A stretch of 64,000 nucleotides of DNA, taken from NCBI GenBank assembly GCA_964035545.1, contig OZ037771.1, positions 1,736,001-1,800,000 on the forward strand, read 5' to 3'. Shown here piece by piece: positions 49,501 to 61,789 of this stretch. Under the pieces are notes generated by a model. That model was not told the DNA's origin and made no database searches. It saw only the letters and a program-made list of their open reading frames with translations. Numbering within the stretch: the first letter of the stretch is position 1; the number at the start of each line of letters is the position of its first letter. Made by a program: the position numbers and the translations under genes. The DNA comes from Bugula neritina (Eukaryota > Bryozoa > Gymnolaemata > Cheilostomatida > Bugulidae).

Positions 49501-52500
49501 GTACAATCATGAATTGCTACAAAATAATGATACATTTTAGCACACTAGTTAATTATAATAGAAGTGCCACCTTGGTTGTTACTACATGCAGTAGGGTGTA
49601 GGTTATAAAAAAGATGCATTCTATTGAAATATGAAATACCGGAACTATAGTAAATCAAGAAGTAGAAAAAAATGTCTTCAAATCGAAGATGCTAATACTA
49701 TAATAAGAGAAATTTACTTACATCTGATGTGCCAGAGCCAAAGAAGAGAAGGTCAAAGGGTATAGCAGCGACAGCATCGATGACAAACCATCCTTTCATA
49801 TAATGCACAGCTATTTGTTTGGAGTTACTCACCACTTCTCCACCTTTGACAAATGTAGTCCTGAAAGAGCAATCTCTCACTAGTGAGTTATATGGCCATG
49901 TAGAGATGATTACTCTAACATTTAGTAAGGTTTGCTAGCTTCAAAACATGACTCAGAAGTAATTACATTAAGGCTTACTAACAAATATTTGCTGACTTTG
50001 TACATGAGTTGCCCTGAAAGTGGTGTTTTAATTCTTCATACAATTAAGTAAATGACCTTGACATAGCAGACAGAACCTTAAATACTGAAAGTTAGACTTT
50101 GAAATTCTAATTTAATGACTGGCTTTTTTAGAAAGAGTGTTTAGTTACATCTGATGAGCTCAAAATTCCCTTACAGTTATGGCGGTAGTTTTCCAACAAG
50201 TTTTGTGTAAATTATTTATCATATTTTTCTTACCTGAAGTTAATAATAATGTCTGCTATGAACATCAAATCTACCAGCAGATCTACAAACACGAGAGGGT
50301 CTTCAATCACATAGTCTGCATTCTTCAGTCGTGTCGCTTGATCGTCGTTTAAATTCATCCTCACCTCTATAAGAAATTCTGACATGAGAGAAATTTTTAT
50401 CATTGCAACAATACAGCACTCCACCCAAAAGTCAAACAAGAAATTTAATTGTGCTATAACCAGACTTGAAGATATGAACTATTTAGAGTAAATAGAGTTG
50501 ACAATGTATTGACTATTAAAATGAATAATTTTTATGCATCAACTACCAAAAGAAAAATTATAATTTGGATATAAATATTAGTTGTAAATTAATATTATTT
50601 TTTTTCTTTTTATATTATTTAAAATATGCTTGTAGGTAATATTATTTTGGAAATCAATTTTTCAGCTCTTCAAGCCTGTAAAGAGTAAAATTTTTTAAAA
50701 TATTTCAGTTTCAGAACCTTATGTATATAAAATAATGTTACGTACTCTACGATTTAAGAACTTTCCGGAATAAACCTTAAAATATTTCAGAAAAATTTCA
50801 ATAGCATAACATATAACTCAAAATGAAATACACACAATTTCCTGGAACCACTGTACATTGTCTTATAAAAGTATTAATACTTTAGCAGATACATTTATGC
50901 TTTACATTGTTCAATGATTAATGTTAAAAAGATATTATACAACTACAATAACAATATATAATATTAAGGGTATTAACATATCACATTATGAGTAATAAGA
51001 ATATTTCATTTTTTATGTACTATAACCAAATAGTTAACTGAAAATGCCAAACAAATTAGTAGAAAAAACTGACCCGTTTCGTTGACTTGGAAAGCAACAA
51101 TGTACGGCGTAAAGACGGCTGTGTACAGGACCAGAAGCAGTACTATCCAATCCCAGACGGCCTTGAAAGGAGAGTAATGGAGAATAGTGCATTTTGGGAC
51201 AGGTGTCTGTCTGTCTTCAAACTCTATCGGCCTGAGAGAAGACAGAATGTTTCTGTAGTGTTGAGCAGATACAGTTAGACCTCTAAACAACATGCCACTT
51301 TTGCCCATGCTGCCAATAACGACAGCAGTAATCACACTATCAGCTGCTCTGAACGCAAAGTTTCCTTTCTGGATGAATGAATGAGAGAATTTATCTTGCA
51401 ATACATAGCATTTATTGAGAACAACTTGGGAACGCAGAACATGTCAGGAGTGGATACAGAATTACCCCCTTTACACGGATGAACTAATCCCCAACTAAAA
51501 TGACTGCGGATATTAATTTAATATGTTATGCATTTTCATTCACTTCACAAATTTTATTGCTAGAAAGCTGTAGGTTCTTTTTCAAAAATGTATTAGCTAT
51601 TTAATGCAGGTTCATATAAACATTCACAAGGCTTTATATATCACCTTATAGTCGAAGCAGCGCTATGACAGCCTTTGACTAAAGGCACCTCATTAATCCA
51701 CCCCTTTTTCAATATGAATGCAAACAGACCTTATGCAAATAGCCTTTATTTATATCAAGTAATGAATAAATTACAGATTGATTTTTTAATGCTTTTTGAT
51801 TTGCCTAACGATAAATAAAACTAGAGTATCCTGGCAGGAAATAAAAGCTCCCTAAAATAATAAATACTATAAATAGCATTCAGGGGTTAATAATTGCCAG
51901 CTTCCTTAAAATATTGACTTGAACACAAACAATGAAAACATATTCTATTACATGAATCAAAATAGCTAGCGGCTAGCAAGCTTTTGCATATAACAGTTGC
52001 TTAGCTGTTGCTAAAGATCTATACCATAGGTAAATCATCGTTAGGGGCTGGTCAATTGCCGACCTGAAAGTATAAAGTGGTTATGCACCACACAGCTTTA
52101 CTTGAAGCTGTGGCTATGCATCCCGCTGCGTGAGATTGTATGTATTAGCTCATCTCTCAACAGCTGTTAGACTTGTTTGGCAATATTGAGTATTTTCAAA
52201 TGTCATCAGCCATTTGACTGGTATACCCCTATCCCTTCAGCCAATCATGTATGAGCTACTATTAAGCCAACCATAATTCCATCTTATTTTTAGGCAATTC
52301 ATAGTTTAAAGATACATGAATTTTTCTGGTAGTTGATTTGATTTTGTCCTTATTGTGGCTGTTTATATTAGCATTTCAGTCGCACTAACAGAACTCTTTC
52401 AGATATGCCCATAATAAAATATTTTTTAAACTTGTAATGAAATGTGTCCATTGTTGATTCTCAAAAAGGAAGTCAGGACTGCATTTGATCATCATTCGCT

Positions 52501-55500
52501 TTTTTATTTGTTCATATGGTGGCATTCTATTTCTCCCTCAACTCTATTCATTATTATATGCATCAATATATCTGAGACAGGCCGGCAGTTTTATGTGACT
52601 GAGGTGAATGAATTATCTATTAAATGTGTATCTAAACAACTATATAGAGGCCAGTGCACTGATTGCTACAGTATTTAGAAGGAAATCAATTATTGTTACA
52701 TATTAAGTGTTCTGCGTGCTGACTTATGCAATATACTAAGGAGTAATTAATATTTATACAAGGGAGTTTCACTAGGTTAGCAAAATCAATGTTGTGTATA
52801 TAAGCTTATTATTAGGTGTGTTATAGTACTTATCATGACAGCCAAACAGAGCAAAATAGAGTTGATTCATGAACTAGATGAGGCATAATGCTACAAATAA
52901 TATTAGACGAAATAGTTCTTTCTGCTCATTTTGCTTTAAATATAATACGATAAAATTTCTTGGTTAGTAGACACATTGAACTTGCATTTAGGTGCGGATA
53001 AAGGTGTGTTTATGCTTTCACTCAGTAAAGTACCAAGCTTCACTCATCCTAGCGCATATTTATAGCTTTACTGGAACTGGTTGAAATTATATTGATGAGG
53101 GCTGTCACTTTCTAATAGTAAAATGCGATTCATTTAGTTGCTATTTGATGTAAACTGACTCAAGTGAGAAAGATTGATTATATTTTGCTTTGTCTAAAAT
53201 TCATTCACTTTACTCATGCTACTATATTCAGAGCTTTGATGAAGAAAGTTACAAATAATTTTTTGATGTCATTGATACAATTTTTCAAGATTGACATGAT
53301 ATACTAGCTGCCAGTTTATTGCTAAGAAAAGCAATCTTTAAAGTTGATGAATAAAGTTATTTAAATTTTGTAATTGGCATATTATAACATGTCCCCTTTA
53401 TGCTGCTCAATGACTAATATTTATTTGAAAATATATTAATTTTATTGAAAAGTTTTGCTATAAAATGCAGGAGTTGTCTACCTAATGCTAATGTTTATTA
53501 GATTTCATTATTTAAATTCTCAAAGTGTGATTTGCATGATATAATAAACATATTATTTAAATTTGGGAAGGAAATTTATCTAGCTGAAAATAATAACATA
53601 AAATGTCAAATTTGTGCTAATACAGTTGTTGCTACTCATTTAACATTTGATGAAACTTTTGTACTGTGAAAATATCAAGAATATAACTCATCATGCTTTA
53701 AAATGCCTCTACTAGCTCTTAAAGAGTAGAACAACTCATACTAAAGATATGATACTTTCATCCTCATTTATAAATGCTTATAGTGAACATGGGGTTTGTG
53801 ACTTTGGAAGTTGCCTTCTTTAATAATAGAATACTAAATTGCTGATGTAACTTTAGCTTGATCAGTTACTAGGTGGAAGAGATTACAACTCCATATAGCA
53901 AAACATAGGTAAAATTCTAATTTGGAGTGGGTGTATTAATGATATTATGATATTATGCTATTAGAATATAATACTATTATATTACGTATCCACTTACTCT
54001 AGCATAGACTCTTCGGTAAGAGCTAAAGATCCGTTTCCATATTCTGATCCCTGCAAGAGATTCAGTATATATAATACATCAGCTATACATTAACTGTTAC
54101 ACTATAGGCATGTTATTCAGTATATACAACATTAGCCATAATACACCAAATGTGTTTTCAGATATAATGTTGATCAATAGATTATATGGTATTATATTTG
54201 GTATTCTTATAGACTTAGTTGAAGTGGACAGTTTTATATTTATACAATATATTCTGAGATGATGGCTTCAGCAAGATAACTAGAAGTTATAACCCATAAC
54301 TTCATTTTTCACACAAATGCTATTAAAATTGTAATGGAGATGAATAATACATAGATTTGAGTAAAGCTAAGATTTATTTGGCAAGTAAGTCTTAGTGAAA
54401 TGATCCTGCTTACGACATGAGTCTTAGTTTTGACCAGCATCTAATGTAAACTTGAATAAATATGAAATGTTTCAGCAACTTATAGACAACAATTGATGCA
54501 TAGTTATTTTGAATTTATATACATTTAACAAAAATCTCATGTTTACTGTCTTCTATCAATTTTAAGAGCTGAAAGATTTTTTAGTAGATTTCCTTTTTCC
54601 TTCAAAAAACTTATTCACACACAAGCATTGTATGAGTAGGCTTAAGCTATTTCGATAATAAAGAAACTACAATGATGAAAAGAGCAAACAAAGGACGTGC
54701 ACCCAGTCTAGCTTACAGTGACAAATCGTTTCTCAAAACAACAGAAGTGTCTTATTCTTCACTTTTATGGAGATAAAGCAAAACAAAACAAAAGAGTATA
54801 TAATTTACTATTCTATAGCAATGCTGGGTAAACTACGCCAGCCATGTTAGAGTAATTCTAAATTCTCAACCCGCAAACTAGTAATTTTGTTACTTTCCCT
54901 GCTTTCAGTTTTGACCTCAGAGAAACAATTGAAAAAAAGCTATTATTCAAAGTTAGAATAGATCTTTGCATCCTAAGAATTATGCTGAAATTGAGTCGTA
55001 TGGTGATTATATGTATATCTTTAGTGATGGTGGATAACAAGTAACAAAATCATTTAACATTAATTGAAAAAAGTCAACCCATGATTTGTAGAATTTAATT
55101 ATAATTTGTAAAACTTTATACACTTTTTGGTATTATATTAGTCACTAGCTGTCACTTATAGATGCATTTTTTATTAATCTTTCAGGCATATATGTTATAC
55201 ATAATCTCTATAACATAAGGCTGTTAGAATAGATAAACTTACTTAGAATAGAAAAGGGTTTGTCAATATAAATATATTATACAAGTTGGAATGTGAGATG
55301 TTGAAACATTCAGCTTTTAATAGGAGTTTAGCTAAGCTGTTAACATTTAAAAAAATATACTGAATCACATTTTAACTCTACCCTGATACCCTGCAAATTG
55401 ATGTATTTGTCTAACTACATAAACTATACCATTATATGCTCTACAAGATGAATGTGGCATGGAGTGATTATACCATAACACGCGGTGGTTATTTTATAAT

Positions 55501-58500
55501 GGTTATTTCTCAAACATATTTCATCACTCACAACTTAATGTATAGCTCTACACTACAATTTTAGCATAGTAGACAATTTCTACCTAAAAGTGTAGTATAA
55601 TTAGGCATTGTAAAAAGACTTGTATTATAATATTCTAGACATCTATTCACTGCATGATGGCTACTCTATTACATTAGTTTGAGATACACTATCTAATAAT
55701 ACCTTAGCCTCTCTTTCAGCTCTCTCAAACACTCGCTGCAAATCGTGGACATTAATATGTCCATGCAGCACGCATTTACTTCTGCTTCGATGATTTTCTG
55801 AGAAATTCTCTGAGTTTTCAGCCATAAAAGTGTTACCAATAAGACGATACATTTTACTTGTTTAGACTTTTCTCCTAAGTATATAGATGAGCAGGCAGCA
55901 AAGTTAGCTTTTCATATCGTAGAGAAAAGTGGTTAGATTACAGCCCAGCAGCAGTTTAATTGAAGAATTAGCAGCATGAGACTGACTTATAGGTTTAACC
56001 TCTACTGAGCAGCAGTAACTGTAGTGTATGCTTAGCTAATGGTATGCAAATATATTGGAACTGTTTATAGGTTTCTATTAAAATGTGCATTAGATCACTA
56101 ATTAAACACTGCTGCAGATTGCCTGATGGCATGTACTCTCTAATAAATAGATAAGTCAGCAGTTTGCAGTGAATATAGTAAATAATATTTCTCAACCCAC
56201 CAAAAACTAGTTGTTACCAAATTAAATTTGCATAAAGCCTTAAGATTATTTCACTTACAATTAAATTGTGAAATACAATAAAGTGTATAATTTCACTTTT
56301 CTGAAAGAATGTATAATATTCTCAATTTTTCAACTACTATACACTTTAATATTACAGCTAATATACATTGACAACTTAAGGTAGATGTGTAATAATATTA
56401 CTGTTATGTGCTATTATAAAGTAAAACTTTACTCTACGTATTGCGTATTTGCAAGATAACTTTTTGCACAATGGTTATTGATATTGCAGCTGCATAAAAG
56501 CAGCTTTCATAAGCATATTGATTGATTCAAAGATATATAATACTTAGTGAAAAAGGTTTAACAATGTCCAGTATCATTATAATAATAGTTTAATTACTTT
56601 TTGCAATATACTTTGAATTATATTAAGCTCTACTTTTAAATATTATTGAGTGCTTAATATGTTTCTATGGCTACTTTATCCTTGGGCCAGTAGTTTAACA
56701 GTTGTGTTGAATGTTTCACTAAAAAAGATACTTTCGTTTCTATGCATTAAATTGTGTGCTAAAACATTTAGGAGAGCTCAAGGTTTTATAAAAGTTGATA
56801 ATTAAAATAAAAGATCGAAAAAGCAAAATAAGATTACTACCAACCTTTTGCTTTTAGAGCAATTTTCAATTTTCAATTTTATATTTGTTAATGTTTTATT
56901 AGCCTATTTTTTAGATTAAATAGACCATTAACTACAATACACATTGTGCAATATTACATTATTTAATATAACATATAAGCTAGGGTTGGCATCGATTTTC
57001 ATTACAACTAAAAATGGATGTAATATTGGTAAATAATATATTATTTATAACATAATATGATACAGTTGAAGTATAATTGCAATACTAAGTATTTGCAGTT
57101 AAACCCACAAGCTCAAACAGATCAAAAACCAAATTCCTGCATCCGGAAATGGATGAATTTGATGAACTGTCAAGCTATTATATTTGCTAAATACATATAC
57201 TCTCATATCCCTTGTGTTACTCTATATATAACAAAGAAAATCTGAAATCGGATGCCATAAAGCTATTGAGATAAGCAAATAAAATAAAGCATAATATAAT
57301 CTTGATTATTCAGCAGTGCATATAATAATGCTGCGCTTACCAGTTGAGATATAGCTCAGGTTAATTAGATTGTCCAACGTTTGAACGTAACAACTAATTA
57401 ATTACAATGCTCGTGTGATGTACTTTTCAACATTAGCTTATCAAAACCTAAATGAAATGAATTTGTATGCATTCAACATTCAATGTATTAAACTATTATT
57501 GCTTAATTGGTATTATTATAATATACTGTAATTCTAAATACACTTGGGCAGAAAGTTATGGCACCATCCTTGTTTTAGAAGTTGGTGTGTAAAATACAAT
57601 TTTGTGCAAAACTTCACATACATTTTTTAAATAAATTTTATTAAATTTTTATAAATTTTTAGCATATTGCCTTTATTCAAAAACAAAATTTAAGTCTTTG
57701 TTAAAAAAATGAAAAAATGTTGAAAAAGTGCATATATTTGAAAGTTCATACAAAGTAATTAATTGTTCTTCATGTATATCACAATACAACTTGCTAAGGC
57801 CCGATTTGATCAGTAAGTGTGAGTATAATAGATCATTGCACATATAAATATTATTTAAACAACCAAGTCTACATTACAGTCTAAACTGAGTGTTGCCTAA
57901 AAAATAAAACTCAAATTTGTGAACTCAAAGTGTATTTTTTATTACAGACCCAAAATATTAATCACAAACTATTTGATTAATGCAATGTCCTTTAACTTAC
58001 AGCTTCAAATATTTCGGTATTATATAATTTTATAAATTCGAATTGGTTTTGATTTTATATATTTACAAAACATCAGTTAATTTTCAATTTTTAATACAAT
58101 ATCCAGCTTGGTAAGAAGTTTATGCACCTCAACATGATAAAATAATGTGCACATAATTCCTCAATTAGCTATTAAAATTGGATAACAATCTAGGTTGTAG
58201 AATATAATAAAAAAGTATAAAAATATCTTAATAATTTAGCATGAAACTTGTGCAGATAGACTTAATGAACACTTCTGAAATTGATGCTGTAACTACATGT
58301 GGGCTAGAATAAAAAAGGCAGTAGGTAAACTAGTATATATGCAAGTAATGCATGTAACTTCAAAATTAATACTAAATATAACTGTTTATAGTTTGAATGT
58401 AAATAACTTTACATTCTTGCTTTTGCTCCAGCTTCAAATACTATGCTTTGTAAAAACTTGCCAAATATATTCATTGGAAAAAAGAATACAAATTTAGCAG

Positions 58501-59165
58501 TATATGGCAATTATGAGTTCAAATTATATAGTATATATTAATGTGCTTGTAAGAAAAATAACTCGTCATTTCCTTTCAAAGATTCAAGAATATAAGCATC
58601 TTTTGACTTGAATTATTTGCTGGAGCTACTTATGCAAAAAGAAAACAGTCTTGTACAAACTTATATTTACTATATTATTATATTATTATTCAGTTTTCTT
58701 ACCCATGGGAGTTAATTGGACTTTGGAGTTATCTATTCAAAATCATTTTAATGCTCACAACAGGTTCACTTGTTATATTATTGAAAATAGAGTTGCATAT
58801 GTAATAAAGATGACACAAATAAACTAACACTAGATTTGTAACACACGTCATGCTATCTTATAATCATATAGCATATAGCATGTTATATATCTTACTATAG
58901 AAAAGTTATATCCATGTCTGTCTATTTGCCAACTATGCTATCACGTTTCTATAAAGCTTTCAGATTTTAAGTAACATGGATGCCGATCTCATAACAAGAC
59001 TGGAAGTCACCGGCAGCATATTTACTCACTTGTGGCAGCATATTCACGTACCTGAGAGAGAGACTTGCTGTCGGAGTTAGCATTTTCTCTAGCTGACCGT
59101 CTCTGTTCCTCAAGGTCGTTCTTGATATCATTCAGAATTCTGAACATAATGAAGCGGTTGGCTCT
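40515..59165 (-). CDS. ERG-type (KCNH) voltage-gated K+ channel
   Basis: Exons: 59165-59052 or 55852-55703 (alternatives), then 54050-53998, 51231-51074 (or from 51252), 50366-50234, 49860-49722, 48911-48689, 48385-48209, 46792-46593, 46214-46105, 45585-45443, 45271-45078, 43117-42988, 42474-42322, 41952-41852, 40778-40515. Phases close; from the ATG at 55852 the product is 775 residues. S1: [21 protein letters not shown]3 begins [21 protein letters not shown]4: [16 protein letters not shown]5-pore turret has GWLDALAVAVGKPY and an NDT glycosylation sequon. The filter is TSIGFGN. S6: [10 protein letters not shown]-linker: [14 protein letters not shown]. The cNBD has HAPPGD, RGSIEIL and the intrinsic-ligand FNL. 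These match ERG (KCNH2/6/7, fly seizure) better than EAG or ELK. It is a plasma-membrane tetramer that repolarises excitable cells. No PAS domain is in the window; the long form's N-terminus lies upstream or was missed. Confidence 0.94.
41330..41830. repeat. (GACT)n array with higher-order ttatttactga spacers
   Basis: About 500 bp of gactgact tetranucleotide repeats are broken at intervals by (a)cttatttactgactg and atcaactgacc variants. The array begins roughly 20-35 bp after the donor of the ERG exon at 41852. Confidence 0.95.
44805..45075 (-). repeat. 27-bp minisatellite abutting the ERG cNBD exon donor
   Basis: About ten copies of gagacgtaggtactatttatagataat (27 bp; given here as gagacgtagg + tactatttatagataat) run up to the donor at 45077. 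The real intron start, gtacgtctcgtta, is itself a diverged unit. Later units read cctacgtctc, so they lack the GT and probably do not act as donors. Confidence 0.9.
46478..46592 (-). repeat. Donor-bearing degenerate repeat after the ERG S6/C-linker exon
   Basis: The minus strand after AATAGT|gtgagtaagg repeats, at roughly 30-37 bp spacing, the blocks ctgtgagtgggtacaact, gtgtgagtgaagacaact, gggtgtaaggataact and ctgtgagtaaggaaaact. At least three units keep a consensus GTGAGT. Confidence 0.8.
51074..51252 (-). other. ERG S1 exon with two in-frame acceptors
   Basis: Two AG acceptors 21 nt apart (exon starting at 51252 after cacactacag-like sequence, or at 51231 after ttctgtcttctctcag) both join in frame to the 53998-54050 exon. 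They add or omit seven residues (NILSSLR) just before S1. The proximal site has the better pyrimidine tract. Confidence 0.6.
52000..53990. other. ERG intron, no exon seen
   Basis: The sequence between the S1 exon and the small 53998-54050 exon is plain A+T-rich DNA, apart from unsupported open frames such as the one at 52442-52678 on the plus strand. Confidence 0.5.
55703..55852 (-). other. Alternative first coding exon of the ERG gene (1b-like)
   Basis: ATG at 55852-55850 begins a 50-codon frame ([20 protein letters not shown] onwards, ending [10 protein letters not shown]) that closes at AAG|gtatta in phase 0. It splices in frame to 53998-54050. An in-frame TAA lies five codons upstream of the ATG, which supports a genuine start rather than an internal exon. 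A protein starting here has no PAS domain, as in mammalian ERG1b. A TATATA motif lies about 35 nt upstream of the ATG. Confidence 0.65.
59052..59165 (-). other. Upstream ERG exon encoding an N-terminal linker
   Basis: It is bounded by tttcag and CAG|gtacgtg, 114 nt, phase 0 at both ends. It encodes [20 protein letters not shown] followed by a charged, serine-rich stretch ending in SLSQ. It splices in the same phase as the 55703-55852 exon, so the two are mutually exclusive. It is likely part of the PAS-to-S1 linker of a long isoform whose 5' exons lie beyond the window; I see no PAS motif in it. Confidence 0.6.
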
Positions 59166-59234
59166 CTGAAATCACAATATATAAGATTTCCTTAAAAATA
59201 TTATTTTTTATTCATTATTTTTCAAAATAACATT

Positions 59235-59365
59235 ATTATATATTTTTTCATAATATATATTATATTATACAATATATATTATATTATACAATATATATTA
59301 TATTATACAATATATATTAAATACTATACAATATATATTAAATATTATACGATATATAATGTATA
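59235..59365. repeat. AT-rich 20-bp tandem repeat
   Basis: Five to six copies of tatattatattatacaata lie upstream (in gene sense) of the 59052-59165 exon acceptor. The last copies have drifted. Confidence 0.85.
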
Positions 59366-61285
59366 ATATATATGTGGAATCGTATAAACGAAGCTATTTA
59401 CTGTTTCCTATTCTCCATTTAGAAAAGGCTCAAACATATGAAAAATTAATTAGACATGGATACAGGATACAACCTACAGGCTACATATTACAAGTATAAT
59501 ACTGTCTGATTCATGGTTAAAAGAAACAATATAAATAAGCATGTTGATGTGACAGAATCTCTAAGGAGATGGTGCATTGTATATCTATTATCAGTGGATC
59601 ACAGGCTATTATCAGTAGAATAACATAATTAAATGGAACAACAACAAATGTTGGTAGAAATATTTATATATACACAACAGTGCATTGATTATTAATATTA
59701 TATAACAACTGCATGAATACTTTTACATGAAAATCAATTGCCCAACGTGAATTCAGATCAACCAAACACAGAAATGTGTCGTGTCTGATATCCATAGCTC
59801 ATTCATATAATTTATAAGCCAAAAATTAACACAATTATAATTAGGTTAAACATCAAACTAATGGGAAGTTGTGTAAAAAGTATCAAAATGATTAAATTTA
59901 GAAAATTTTTTAATGGAAAGTATGAGCAAGTTGCTCTGATTGGCACAACATCAGAAGTAAATTTTTGAAAAACAGAGACTATATGTTTTAAAAGAATACA
60001 TTTTTTCCTATCTCATTCTCGTGCATATATTAAAAACCTAAAATTGTTTAACACTTTGAATGCAATCTAAAGAGTTGATATAAGAACAGTCTTATATACA
60101 CAGTGCAGCTATTTAACAAGCATTCTATTTGCATTCCTAATACAGGGGCTGACAACTGACTAACCTAGTTTCTGATTAGCTTGTCTGCAAATTGATGATT
60201 CAATTTAAAAATAGAAATGTGTTTATAAATTATTTATAAATTTAGACAACAAATAAAATATAAGAGTTGATGAATATATCATTATAAACTTTAAAACACA
60301 ATATATCACGCCATGATGACTGCACCTTATACATTAATCCCCTGTATGTGCAACTAGGTATATTATTACAACAAATAGTGTGGAAAAAAAGATTAAAAAT
60401 AACTTATTCATCGTTTAAACCGTATTGTCAACTTATTTTGAGTTTTCTTACCAGCTTTTGCTGAATATTTTCAGATTACAGAATAAAATGTTAAACAAAT
60501 TTCTACATCAAGCTAAATGCAAAGTACACAAATTGCCAACTATATCATAAGTTACATCAAGATAAAATTAAGAACTACAACTATAATTGCTGGTTCTAAT
60601 CATGTTCACCGGAAAGTTTAATTATTAGAGACATTATAGGCACATAATTGGATTGTTGAAAATTATTGTAATTTTATATCTGGAAATTGCTGTGATTGCT
60701 TTTGCACACGTGGGAATAGTTAATTTTTCAGAGTAAATTACTTTTAGGCATAAATCTTAATAATATGTACAGCTCATCAAAAGTCACAAACATAAATGCT
60801 GCAATTTTTCAACATTCACTTGGGATTTACTTTTAACTATGAATACTACAGTGCCTGGGTGCTAAAATGGTGCTGTGATTGACCAAATAATTATGCAGCC
60901 AGAAAAAATTTAATGGTAATTTAACAGAGTATAAAAGTTTAGAGAAAGGCCTGTAATCTATTCTATACCTCTTGTAATAAAAAACTTATGATACTAGTTT
61001 ATATATCAATGTTTATTATCATTTTAGCACAAATAATATAAAGGTTTAACCTAAAATTCACTTTATAAAATACATAATCAATATTTCGGTATGTTACATT
61101 GAATCTATTGAATAAGTAGTATGTAGTTATACAATTTATCACCAAAATATAAAGAAGTTACTAAATTAGAAGCTGCCTGACAAATATTTCATTTTTACAT
61201 TACCATCATTTCACTCTCGTGACATAAGAAGGAGCGTATTATAGAGACGCTGCTATGACACCCTTCAGCTGTATTTTGCAGCTAA
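59366..61285. other. Presumed 5' intron of the ERG gene
   Basis: No exon, RNA gene or repeat stands out in this A+T-rich stretch. Confidence 0.4.
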
Positions 61286-61289
61286 ATTG

Positions 61290-61570
61290 TAATATACTCG
61301 TATGTACTTCTCATCTTACTTTCTTCTGGATTATCTAACTTACTTTTTGATTATAATAACTCACTTCTTGGTTATTCAACTTACTTATTACCTACCAAAC
61401 TCCTATAATAACTTACTTCTTGGTAATCTAACTTACTTCTTAGCTATCATAACTTACCTCTTGGTAATATAACTTACTTCTTAGCTATAATAACTTACTT
61501 CTTGGTAATCTAACTGAATTCTTGGCTGTAATAACTTACTTCTTGACTATGATGACTTACTTATCTTATT
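61290..61570 (-). repeat. Roughly 20-bp degenerate repeat rich in GTAAGT
   Basis: Plus-strand units such as aacttacttcttggtaatct recur about ten times. On the minus strand each contains aagaagtaagtta, a GTAAGT donor core. No exon is recognised next to it, although at its 5' edge the minus strand has a short open stretch (near 61575-61640). Confidence 0.75.
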
Positions 61571-61774
61571 ATAGAAGCAGATAAACTGCCAACCGCCTAA
61601 TGATTTCAGGATAAGTGGTGTGAACACTAATGATGATCTTATAAGTCTGTGTTAAGCTAGAGTAAATAATACCCCCTTCAAGTAATCCAGTAGCCTCTAG
61701 TGTCTCAAACATTCACACAAACACGTATAGACATACAATATGGATGCCCTAACGTGGGAGCTACCAATCAACTG

Positions 61775-61789
61775 GTGGGATATTTATAC
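61775..61789. other. Shared block gtgggatatttatac, copy 1
   Basis: The 15-mer recurs at 63250-63264. Flanks are similar too (an agca block then gtgtg and ataa downstream). Read on the minus strand it is a TATAAATA motif. It may be a short dispersed repeat or a core-promoter-like motif; function is unknown. Confidence 0.4.
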
